DNA of 64,000 bases. Source: Olsenella profusa DSM 13989 (GTDB lineage: Bacteria > Actinomycetota > Coriobacteriia > Coriobacteriales > Atopobiaceae). The translations under genes and the position numbers were made by a program. The notes below the pieces were generated by a model. The model did no database searches. It was not told where the DNA came from and was given only the letters and a program-made list of their open reading frames with translations. This document shows, piece after piece, positions 50,766-57,768 of this stretch; positions within the stretch are counted from its first letter, which is position 1, and each line of letters begins with the position of its first letter. The stretch covers positions 1,178,001 to 1,242,000 of the forward strand of contig NZ_JAUSQK010000001.1 of assembly GCF_030811115.1 (NCBI RefSeq), given 5' to 3'.

Positions 50766-52169
50766 ATGAGACTTGTTGCCGTATGCGCGTGCACCGTTGG
50801 CATCGCACATACCTATCTGGCAAAGAAGGCCATCGAGAAGGAGTGCGCACGGCGCGGGATAGACTGCAAGGTGGAGGCCCAGGGCGGCCTGGGCATCGAG
50901 AACGAGCTCACGCAGGACGAGGTCGATGGGGCGGACGTCGTCCTGCATGCCATTGACGTTGGCATAGAGGGAGACGACCGCTTCGAGGGCATGCGGGGGA
51001 GGGGCCGCTTCCTCAAGGTGGGCACCGCGGAGGTCATCTCTGACGCCTCGGTCGCCGTCGACCAGGCGGTTGCCTTGGCCGAGGCGGCCGCCGAGGTCGA
51101 GACGTCCGATGGGGTACGGCAGGGCATCTTCGCCAACATGGGGCGCGACCTCCTGAACGCGTTCAACACCGGTGTGTCGTACTTCATCCCGGTCGTCGTC
51201 ATCGGTGGCGTGTTCCTGGCGTTCTCGCTGGCATCGGGCCAGGCGGGCAGCTCTGGCATGGAGGTCACCAACCCCTTCATGCAGAACCTCAACCTCATCG
51301 GCATGGCGGGCATCAGCATGATGATCCCCGTGCTGGCCGCCTACATCGCCTACTCGATTGCCGGCAAGCCTGCCCTCGCCCCGGGCTTCGTCCTGGGCTA
51401 CCTGGTCAACAACCCCGTGCCCGTGGGTGAGACCAACGTCTCCACGGGCTTTCTGGGCGCCATGATCATGGCCGTCGTGACGGGCTACTTCGTCCGCTGG
51501 ATGAAGACGTGGAGGACGAACGACACCGTCCGCACCATCATGCCCATCCTGATCATCCCCATCCTCACCTCGCTGGTCCTTGGCCTGCTGTACATCTACG
51601 TGCTTGCGGGTCCTCTGAGCGTCGTCATGGTGTGGCTCACGGACGTGCTCGGCAGCCTGCAGGGCGGTTCGGCGGTGGCGCTCGGCCTGGTCATTGGCCT
51701 CATGACCGCGTTCGACATGGGCGGTCCCGTCAACAAGACCGCCTCCACCTTCACGATGGCACTCATGACGACGGGCGTGTACGCTCCTAACGGCATGTTC
51801 CGTGTCGCCGTCGCGGTGCCTCCCATCGCCTGTGGCATCGCCTCGCTCGTCGCGCGCACCAAGTTTGATGACGCGGATCGTCAGATGGGCGTCTCCGCCA
51901 TCTTCATGGGCTGCATCGGCATCACCGAGGGCGCCATTCCCTTTGCCGTCAAGGATCTCGGGCGCACGCTTCCCGGCATCATGATTGGCTCCGCCGTCGG
52001 TGCAGGGCTGGCGGCGCTGCAGGGCATCGAATGCTACGTGCCCCACGGTGGCTTCATCGTCGCCCTCGCCACCAGCAACATCCCTCTGTTCTGCCTGGAC
52101 ATCGTGATTGGCGCGCTGATCGGTGCGGCAGTTCTGGTTGCCATGAAGCCAAGGCTGCAGGAACGGTGA
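50766..52169 (+). CDS. PTS fructose-type EIIBC
   Basis: A 467-residue permease. Residues 1-100 are a fructose-type EIIB with CACTVGIAHTYLA (phospho-Cys9). From about 115 comes EIIC with eight or nine helices (FNTGVSYFIPVVVIGGVFLA, PGFVLGYLVNNPVPVGETNV, TAFDMGGPVNKTASTFTMAL, ITEGAIPFAVKDLGRTLPG). The ATG at 50766 follows GTAGGGGAGGGG. It takes up and phosphorylates a sugar or polyol together with the EIIA two genes downstream. The GatZ-type gene between them suggests a hexitol, tagatose or fructose-like substrate. Confidence 0.9.
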   Translation: MRLVAVCACTVGIAHTYLAKKAIEKECARRGIDCKVEAQGGLGIENELTQDEVDGADVVLHAIDVGIEGDDRFEGMRGRGRFLKVGTAEVISDASVAVDQAVALAEAAAEVETSDGVRQGIFANMGRDLLNAFNTGVSYFIPVVVIGGVFLAFSLASGQAGSSGMEVTNPFMQNLNLIGMAGISMMIPVLAAYIAYSIAGKPALAPGFVLGYLVNNPVPVGETNVSTGFLGAMIMAVVTGYFVRWMKTWRTNDTVRTIMPILIIPILTSLVLGLLYIYVLAGPLSVVMVWLTDVLGSLQGGSAVALGLVIGLMTAFDMGGPVNKTASTFTMALMTTGVYAPNGMFRVAVAVPPIACGIASLVARTKFDDADRQMGVSAIFMGCIGITEGAIPFAVKDLGRTLPGIMIGSAVGAGLAALQGIECYVPHGGFIVALATSNIPLFCLDIVIGALIGAAVLVAMKPRLQER

Positions 52170-52258
52170 GGGCGAGTGATTCCAGCCTGACGGTTCCGTT
52201 CATCCCGTGTTCGTCCAACAGCAATCCGTCGCCCAAGGCGATGGGGAAGGGGGCTGCC

Positions 52259-53530
52259 ATGCCTGGCAGGCTTTCAATCAAGCAAGCGGTGCGGGGAATG
52301 CTCAAGCTTCAGGATTCGGGTGACCATGCCACGATGATCGGCATCGGCCCCATGTCGCCCAACCTGCTGCAGGCGGCGTTCGAGCTCGCCCGCGACGAGG
52401 ACTTCCCCCTGATGTTCATTGCCTCGCGCAACCAGGTGGACATGGACGAGCTGGGTGCGGGCTACGTCAACCACTGGGACCAGAGGCGCTTTGCGGCAGA
52501 CATCAGGAAGGCCGCTGACGAGGTGGGCTACGATGGCCCGTACTACCTGTGTCGTGACCACGGCGGTCCGTGGCAGCGTGACGAGGAGCGCAACGCGCAC
52601 CTGTCCGAGGACGCGGCCATGGAGATCGCCCGCAGGTCCTTCGTTGCCGACATGGAGGCGGGCTTCGACCTCCTGATGGTGGACCCCACCAAGGATCCCT
52701 ACCAGACCGGCAAGGTCATCCCCCTAAAGGTCGTGCTGCGGCGCACCGTCGACCTCATCGACTACCTCGAGAGGTACCGTTACGAGCACAACCTGCCCGA
52801 GGTTGCCTATGAGGTGGGCACTGAGGAGACCAACGGTGGCCTGACCACGACGGACACGTACGAGGAGTTCATCTCCCAGCTCAAGCCCGAGCTCGAGAGG
52901 TGTGGCTGCCCCATGCCCACCTTCATCGTGGGACAGACGGGCACCCTCACGCGCCTGACCGAGCAGGTGGGCCACTACAACTACCGGAACGCCCGCGAGC
53001 TGGCCGACATGGCCAAGCGCTATGGCGTGGGCCTCAAGGAGCACAACGCCGACTATCTGGATGACGTGACCCTGCTCGAGCACATCCCCGCCCACGTGAC
53101 CGCCTCCAACGTGGCTCCCCAGTACGGCACCGAGGAGACGCGCGCCTACCTCAAGCTCTGTGACGTGGAACAGCTGCTTGTTGACAACAACCTCTGCGGC
53201 GATCCCTCCGACCTGCGCCATGTGCTGCTGGTCAAGGCGATCAAGACGGAGCGCTGGCGCAAGTGGATGTGCGGCGGCGACGTCAACCTGCAGGTGGACG
53301 ACATTCTCAAGGACGAGGAGCTGTCCCTCCAGATCCTGGACATCTCCGGCCACTATGCCTTCGATGACCCGGAGGTCAAGGAGGAGCTTGCCACGCTCTA
53401 TCGGAACCTCGCGGCGCAGGGCATCGATGGCCAGCGCTTCGTGATCGAGCACATCAAGCGCCCCCTCAGGCAGCATGTCGTGGGCCTCAACCTCACGGGT
53501 GTGACCACGCGCATCAAGGACGTGCTGTAG
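52259..53530 (+). CDS. Class II tagatose-bisphosphate aldolase non-catalytic subunit (GatZ/KbaZ family)
   Basis: A 423-residue GatZ/KbaZ-family protein: FPLMFIASRNQVDMDELGAG, YYLCRDHGGPWQRDEERNA, FDLLMVDPTKDPYQTGKVI, TFIVGQTGTLTRLTEQVGHY and LKEHNADYLDDVTLLEHIPA. In E. coli GatZ/KbaZ stabilises GatY/KbaY, the catalytic subunit. No GatY-like gene is in this window, so either the partner is elsewhere or this protein acts alone, as has been suggested for some relatives. The ATG at 52259 follows GGAAGGGGG. It lies between the EIIBC and EIIA genes. Confidence 0.85.
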   Translation: MPGRLSIKQAVRGMLKLQDSGDHATMIGIGPMSPNLLQAAFELARDEDFPLMFIASRNQVDMDELGAGYVNHWDQRRFAADIRKAADEVGYDGPYYLCRDHGGPWQRDEERNAHLSEDAAMEIARRSFVADMEAGFDLLMVDPTKDPYQTGKVIPLKVVLRRTVDLIDYLERYRYEHNLPEVAYEVGTEETNGGLTTTDTYEEFISQLKPELERCGCPMPTFIVGQTGTLTRLTEQVGHYNYRNARELADMAKRYGVGLKEHNADYLDDVTLLEHIPAHVTASNVAPQYGTEETRAYLKLCDVEQLLVDNNLCGDPSDLRHVLLVKAIKTERWRKWMCGGDVNLQVDDILKDEELSLQILDISGHYAFDDPEVKEELATLYRNLAAQGIDGQRFVIEHIKRPLRQHVVGLNLTGVTTRIKDVL

Positions 53531-53591
53531 GTCCCGTCGGTGCCGGTGGGTGGATACCCATGCGAGGCGTAGCACAGGGGGGAAAGACGTC

Positions 53592-54047
53592 ATGGAACGA
53601 TCCGTCACGGAACGAAACGTGCTGCTGCACCAGCAGACGGCAACCGGGGAGGAGACCCTGCGCATCATCTCGGACTACCCCATCGCCTTGGCTGCCGCCG
53701 ACGACGCCTACGAGGTGTACGCCGGCTTCCTCGCGCGAGAGGAGGTCGACCAGACGGACATGGTCGAGGGGTTTGCCATTCCCCACCGCAAGACCGATGC
53801 CGTGAAGCGGGCGACGGTCATCGTCTTCAAGAACGACCGGAAGCTCGCGTGGCCCTCCCTCGACGACGAGTCCGTCGACATCGCCATGGCGCTCCTGGTC
53901 CCTGGCCAAGAGGCAGGCACGAAGCACCTGCGCCTGCTCTCGAAGACGGCGGTGCTGCTGATGGACGATGGGTTCAAGAAGCTGTTGTGCGAGGGGGATG
54001 ACGCCACGTTTGTCGCTGATGCCATCAACACCGAGTTGGAGCGGTAG
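53592..54047 (+). CDS. PTS fructose/mannitol-type EIIA
   Basis: A 151-residue EIIA of the fructose/mannitol family with the phospho-His motif EGFAIPHRKTDAV (His65), TVIVFKNDRKLAWPSLDDES and HLRLLSKTAVLLMDDGFKKL. The ATG at 53592 follows GGGGGGAAAG; a GTG at 53550 lacks a ribosome site. It passes phosphate from HPr to the EIIB Cys of the upstream permease. Last gene of the operon, 17 bp before repeat copy 2. Confidence 0.9.
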   Translation: MERSVTERNVLLHQQTATGEETLRIISDYPIALAAADDAYEVYAGFLAREEVDQTDMVEGFAIPHRKTDAVKRATVIVFKNDRKLAWPSLDDESVDIAMALLVPGQEAGTKHLRLLSKTAVLLMDDGFKKLLCEGDDATFVADAINTELER

Positions 54048-54064
54048 CCTCGTCCGTCCATCGC

Positions 54065-54227
54065 GGGAGTCGTATGCAATCTTGATTCAACGCTTCGGGG
54101 GTCGTTCGCAAAAGCGGACGGCTCCTCTCTTATAACGCTACAGGTAGAGGAGGTGCGGGTACTTGTGGAGCAGCGACATCGGCCCGAAAAATGTGAACGA
54201 CTCCCCTGAGGATTGCGAACGACTCGT
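54065..54227. repeat. ~165-bp intergenic repeat, copy 2
   Basis: Direct-orientation copy of 49246-49418, with the same left end (GGGAGTCGTATGCAATCTTGA), second forward unit (GGGGTCGTTCGCAA) and inverted right units (GTGAACGACTCCC; GGATTGCGAACGACTC). The central part is diverged but co-linear. The two copies bracket exactly the LacI-EIIBC-GatZ-EIIA cassette. Confidence 0.85.
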
Positions 54228-54242
54228 CAGACAGATGCGATG

Positions 54243-55931
54243 CTACCCCATGCCGCCGAGGATCGTGGCGAGCGCGATGACGACACCCACGATGGACTCG
54301 CCGCCGAGCACGCCGGATGCCACAACGATGCCATCCCCCTGCGGCACATCGTCGGCCCGCTCGTCACCTGCCTGCGACCTGTGCCGTGCATGCCCATCAA
54401 GGACGAGCTTGACCAGGCCTCCCAGGAACGCGGGCACGCTCATGTAGAAGGGCAGATAGACACCGAGGCCCATCATGATGGCGGGAAGCCCCATGCAGTA
54501 GAGCACGACGCCGCTCGCCAGTCCCATGGCAAACGCTGGCACGCTGGGCACGCCCGTCACCATTGTCGCCACCACGCTTGCTTGGGTCGAGACAAACTCC
54601 TTGCCCAGGCCAAACGCATCGGCTCCATAGGCGGTCCGTATGGCGACCATGGTGGCCACAGAGACGAACACACCAACGGTGGCGCCGAGGGCCTGCGCCT
54701 TCCATAGCACGCGTGGGTTGTTGCCCAGCAGCGCCCCGGTCTTGAAGTCGGCCATCACGTCACCGGCAAGTCCGCAGGTCACCGTGATGATGCCTGCCAC
54801 AAGGAAGAGGCCGACCTGGGACAGGCTGGAGACCGTCGCCACGCAGAGCAGCACGATGAGGCCGAAGACCTCCATGGGGTCCACGCCCGTCTGTCCCACG
54901 GACTGTGCGCTCATGGTGGTGGTCACGAACGAGAGCAGCACGATGAGTACGGTCGGCACGGGGCCGAGTCCCAGTCCCACCCCCACGATGAGGGTGGCTG
55001 CGGCCACAAGAAGCGCAAGCATCCCGATGTCTCGGTGTCCCTTGATGTCGCCCGTCCAATCGTTCCTACCTTCGGGGTCCGAGCCGCCCATCCTGCGCGA
55101 TCCGAGTAGTCGTGTGATGACCAGGCGGTACAGCACATCCTTCACGACGACTCCCAGGCCTGCTCCCATCATGAGACCCATGCCCAGGCTGCGTACGATG
55201 CCGCCGGCGGCCTCCACGCTCCACAGGCCCAGGCTGCTCGCACCCACGACAAGCCCAAAATTTGCGAACAGTGCCGAGGCAAGCCAGAACGATACGGGCA
55301 CAAAGCCCACGAGAAAGCCCATGGAGAGCCACATGGGCGAGTTGTTGAGGCCAAACGCCACCCCCGGGATATCGAGGGCGAAGAGGCGTGCCGGCAGGAG
55401 GTGCATCCCGTCACGGAGCACCGCCCAGGCACCGGCGATCCCCATGGACGCGAAGAGCCTCCGCCCCGTGGAGCCACCCTCGCGGGCTGCCTTGAGAGTC
55501 TCGGCAGCGGCGGTGCCTATGGGATACTCAAGGTCCGAGTTGTCCACGAAGCGCCTGCGGATCAGCATGGTGCATACCAGGCCCAACAGGGTGCCTGCGA
55601 CTGCCACCATGAGCATCTGCATCCAGCCTATGCCATCCGAGAGCCCCAGCATCCATGCCCCCGGTATGGTGAAGGCGAGGCCGCCCGCCACCATGGAGCC
55701 GGCAGACATCACGATTTGGGTGACATTGGCCTCGGTCACGCTGTGGCGCCCGCAGGCGCGCAGCACCAGCAGCGCCGTGATGGAGGTGAAGATGGTGGGC
55801 CAGGGGAGAGACCCCAGCTTGAGGGCCGTGTAGGCCGATGCAGCCGTGAGGATGACACACCCCACGATGCCGATGACGAACCCAGGCATGCTGAGCTCGT
55901 CGCGCAGACGCGCGCCACGCGGTTCGTCCAT
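54243..55931 (-). CDS. OPT family oligopeptide transporter
   Basis: A 562-residue membrane protein with about fourteen helices of the OPT family: GCVILTAASAYTALKLGSLP near the N-terminus, VTEANVTQIVMSAGSMVAGG, NSDLEYPIGTAAAETLKAAR and GDVMADFKTGALLGNNPRVL. The N-x-P-x-G-T-A and D-x-K-x-G motifs are characteristic. It probably imports small peptides or metal-chelate complexes. The ATG at 55931 follows AAGGAG. Single-gene unit, divergent from coaX. Confidence 0.85.
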   Translation of the reverse strand: MDEPRGARLRDELSMPGFVIGIVGCVILTAASAYTALKLGSLPWPTIFTSITALLVLRACGRHSVTEANVTQIVMSAGSMVAGGLAFTIPGAWMLGLSDGIGWMQMLMVAVAGTLLGLVCTMLIRRRFVDNSDLEYPIGTAAAETLKAAREGGSTGRRLFASMGIAGAWAVLRDGMHLLPARLFALDIPGVAFGLNNSPMWLSMGFLVGFVPVSFWLASALFANFGLVVGASSLGLWSVEAAGGIVRSLGMGLMMGAGLGVVVKDVLYRLVITRLLGSRRMGGSDPEGRNDWTGDIKGHRDIGMLALLVAAATLIVGVGLGLGPVPTVLIVLLSFVTTTMSAQSVGQTGVDPMEVFGLIVLLCVATVSSLSQVGLFLVAGIITVTCGLAGDVMADFKTGALLGNNPRVLWKAQALGATVGVFVSVATMVAIRTAYGADAFGLGKEFVSTQASVVATMVTGVPSVPAFAMGLASGVVLYCMGLPAIMMGLGVYLPFYMSVPAFLGGLVKLVLDGHARHRSQAGDERADDVPQGDGIVVASGVLGGESIVGVVIALATILGGMG

Positions 55932-56082
55932 AGCTGCTCCTTCGTATATCCGCTCCCCCTGATGCCAGCGCCCGTGCGTGGCGAGGAGTCGGGTTACCGG
56001 ACGTCCGCAGGACGGGACGAGTCCAGCGAACGGCTACAGTGTAGAGGATGCGAGCGCCATCCACCAGGCGAGGGGGACGAAC

Positions 56083-56892
56083 ATGGCAGGGGCACAGAAC
56101 GTGACCACAGGTGTCGTGCTGGCGGTTGACGTGGGCAACACCACGACGTCGCTGGGGCTGTTCGAGGGCGGCGGACATGCCTCCGACGAGCCCACGTGCA
56201 CCTGGGAGCTCTCGACTCCCCAGCGCCTGACGGTGGACGAGGTGGCGCTTCGCATGAGGCAGGTCATGGGGGAACCACCCACCGGAGAGGTCATGGGCGC
56301 GATTCTCTCCTGCGTGGTGCCAGCACTGTCCGATGTGTGGGAGCGTGCCCTGGGGCTTCTCGGGCGATGTCGCCCGTATGTGGTGGGTCCAGGTCTCAGG
56401 ACCGGGCTTCCGATGCGCTATCGCGATCCCTCGGAGATCGGCCCCGATCGCATTGCCGACGCCGTGGCGGCGCGTGAGCGCCATGGGACGCCCGTGATCG
56501 CCGTCGACCTGGGGACCACGCTCAACCTGGAGGTGGTGGGACGGGACGGCTCCTTCCTGGGTGGCCTCATCGCGCCGGGGCTGGCGGCGGGGGCACAGTC
56601 GCTCAGCCAGCGCGCGGCGCGGCTGCCCATGATCGAGCTGGCGGTGCCCGAGGCGGCCATCGGCCGCTCCACGCGCGAGGCCATGCTCTCGGGCGTGGTG
56701 CTTGGAGAGGTCGCGCGCATCGATGGCCTGCTCGACCGCGTGTTTGCCGAGCTGGGGGAGGATGCGCCCATCGTGCTGACGGGGGAGGGGGCCACGCGCG
56801 TGGCCAAGCTCGTCTCGCATGACGTGATCGTGGACGCAACGCTCGCCCTCCGGGGGCTGCACCAGCTCTATCTGCTCAACGCGCGGAGGTAG
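56083..56892 (+). CDS. coaX: Type III pantothenate kinase
   Basis: A 269-residue ASKHA-fold kinase with the phosphate-1 motif VLAVDVGNTTTSLGLFEG, a central GPGLRTGLPMRYRDPSEIGP, phosphate-2 IAVDLGTTLNLEVVGRDGSF, then LGGLIAPGLAAGAQSLSQRA. These are the family motifs of CoaX. It phosphorylates pantothenate, the first step of coenzyme A synthesis, and is not inhibited by CoA in known members. The ATG at 56083 follows GAGGGGGA. Confidence 0.9.
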   Translation: MAGAQNVTTGVVLAVDVGNTTTSLGLFEGGGHASDEPTCTWELSTPQRLTVDEVALRMRQVMGEPPTGEVMGAILSCVVPALSDVWERALGLLGRCRPYVVGPGLRTGLPMRYRDPSEIGPDRIADAVAARERHGTPVIAVDLGTTLNLEVVGRDGSFLGGLIAPGLAAGAQSLSQRAARLPMIELAVPEAAIGRSTREAMLSGVVLGEVARIDGLLDRVFAELGEDAPIVLTGEGATRVAKLVSHDVIVDATLALRGLHQLYLLNARR

Positions 56893-56898
56893 GGGCGG

Positions 56899-57042
56899 CT
56901 AACGAGCATCGTCATCCACTTCGCCCTGCCGCGATGCCTGTATGCGGCGCATGGGGTAGGTCCCGGTCCAGATGATGGCGAAGAGCGGCGCGGCCAGGGC
57001 GAGGGCGCTCTTGTCTACGGTTGCCGCCCTAGCTTGGCTCAC
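56899..57042 (-). CDS. Small membrane protein (47 aa) coupled to nrdG
   Basis: The nrdG stop overlaps a GTG (GATGTGAGCC), opening MSQARAATVDKSALALAAPL followed by FAIIWTGTYPMRRIQ and an acidic tail EVDDDAR. It has one short hydrophobic segment. It stops 6 bp from the coaX stop. The GTGA overlap and the Arg-Arg positive-charge cluster after the helix suggest a real small membrane peptide, but no family is recognised. Confidence 0.4.
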   Translation of the reverse strand: MSQARAATVDKSALALAAPLFAIIWTGTYPMRRIQASRQGEVDDDAR

Positions 57043-57584
57043 ATCTCGTGCGTCTCGAACAGCGGGTCGTCACTCCAGAGCACCACCTCACTTGCCGCGA
57101 GGCTGGCGGGCACGTCGATGATGCGCTGGTTGGAGGAGCCCTTGAAGCGCAGCGCGATGTCATGCAGCTCCTGCACGAAGGGGCCATCCACCAGCACGTC
57201 GAGCGTCCGCAGGATGCGCCGCATGTCCTCGCTGGCATGGCTTCCGGAACCCGTGAGCTCCTCCCAGGTACGGCCGGAGTAGAGCCAGATGCCCTTCTGG
57301 GGATGGGCCGCGCGCACGCGCTCGAGGAAGGGGGCCAGCGCCTGGGCGTTCTCGGGCTCGGTCGGCTCGCCGCCCAGCACGGTGAGGCCGTCCACGTAGG
57401 CCGGAGCGAGCGACTCGACGACGCGATCCTCCACCTCGGTCGTGAAGGGCTCCCCCGCGAGGAACGACCAGGCGCCGTTGTTGAAGCACCCCTTGCAGTG
57501 CAGGCGACAGCCCGAGACGAAGAGCGACGTGCGCACGCCCGCGCCGTTCGCGATGTCGCAGTACTTGATGCTGGCGTAGTTCAC
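57039..57584 (-). CDS. nrdG: Anaerobic ribonucleotide reductase activating protein
   Basis: A 181-residue radical-SAM enzyme with the Cys motif SGCRLHCKGCFN (Cys26, Cys30, Cys33), the SAM-binding GGEPTEPEN and the N-terminal NYASIKYCDIANG typical of NrdG. It installs the glycyl radical on NrdD. The start is GTG 57584 (GGGAGA five bases upstream); longer frames read through a palindrome at 57601-57628 that is more likely a control element. Downstream of nrdD in the same direction. Confidence 0.85.
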   Translation of the reverse strand: MNYASIKYCDIANGAGVRTSLFVSGCRLHCKGCFNNGAWSFLAGEPFTTEVEDRVVESLAPAYVDGLTVLGGEPTEPENAQALAPFLERVRAAHPQKGIWLYSGRTWEELTGSGSHASEDMRRILRTLDVLVDGPFVQELHDIALRFKGSSNQRIIDVPASLAASEVVLWSDDPLFETHEM

Positions 57585-57600
57585 GACTGTCTCCCATACA

Positions 57601-57628
57601 TGGAACGCCCGCATATGTGGGCGTTCCA
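57601..57628. promoter_or_regulatory. 28-bp palindrome before nrdG
   Basis: TGGAACGCCC and GGGCGTTCCA flank an 8-base near-symmetric centre containing CATATG. It sits 17 bp upstream of the nrdG GTG. It may be an operator or a transcript hairpin controlling nrdG separately from nrdD. Confidence 0.65.
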
Positions 57629-57695
57629 TAGTTGTTCCCGTCAGGGAATGCCAGGGGGTACGGAGGAGGTTGGCCCACGTCTCCCGAAGGTATAA

Positions 57696-57760
57696 GGGAC
57701 GGCCCCCGCCCGCACGAGTTCTCGCCACGCGAGCTGTCTGAGTGCGGAAGGGGGCCGTCC
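57696..57760 (-). terminator. Hairpin after nrdD
   Basis: GGACGGCCCCC (57697-57707) and GGGGGCCGTCC (57750-57760) form a perfect 11-bp stem with a long, partly self-complementary loop, starting 8 bp after the nrdD stop. It probably attenuates or ends nrdD transcription before nrdG. No U-tract is visible. Confidence 0.6.
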
Positions 57761-57768
57761 GGGCAGGC

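Noticed and set aside
49246-54227. Composite transposon formed by the two ~165-bp repeats
   Set aside because: No transposase lies between or beside the copies and no target-site duplication is visible; the copies are too short to be insertion sequences with coding capacity.
54243-55931. Sodium symporter or amino-acid permease instead of OPT
   Set aside because: The NSDLEYPIGTAAAETLKAAR and GDVMADFKTGALLG motifs are specific to OPT-family proteins.
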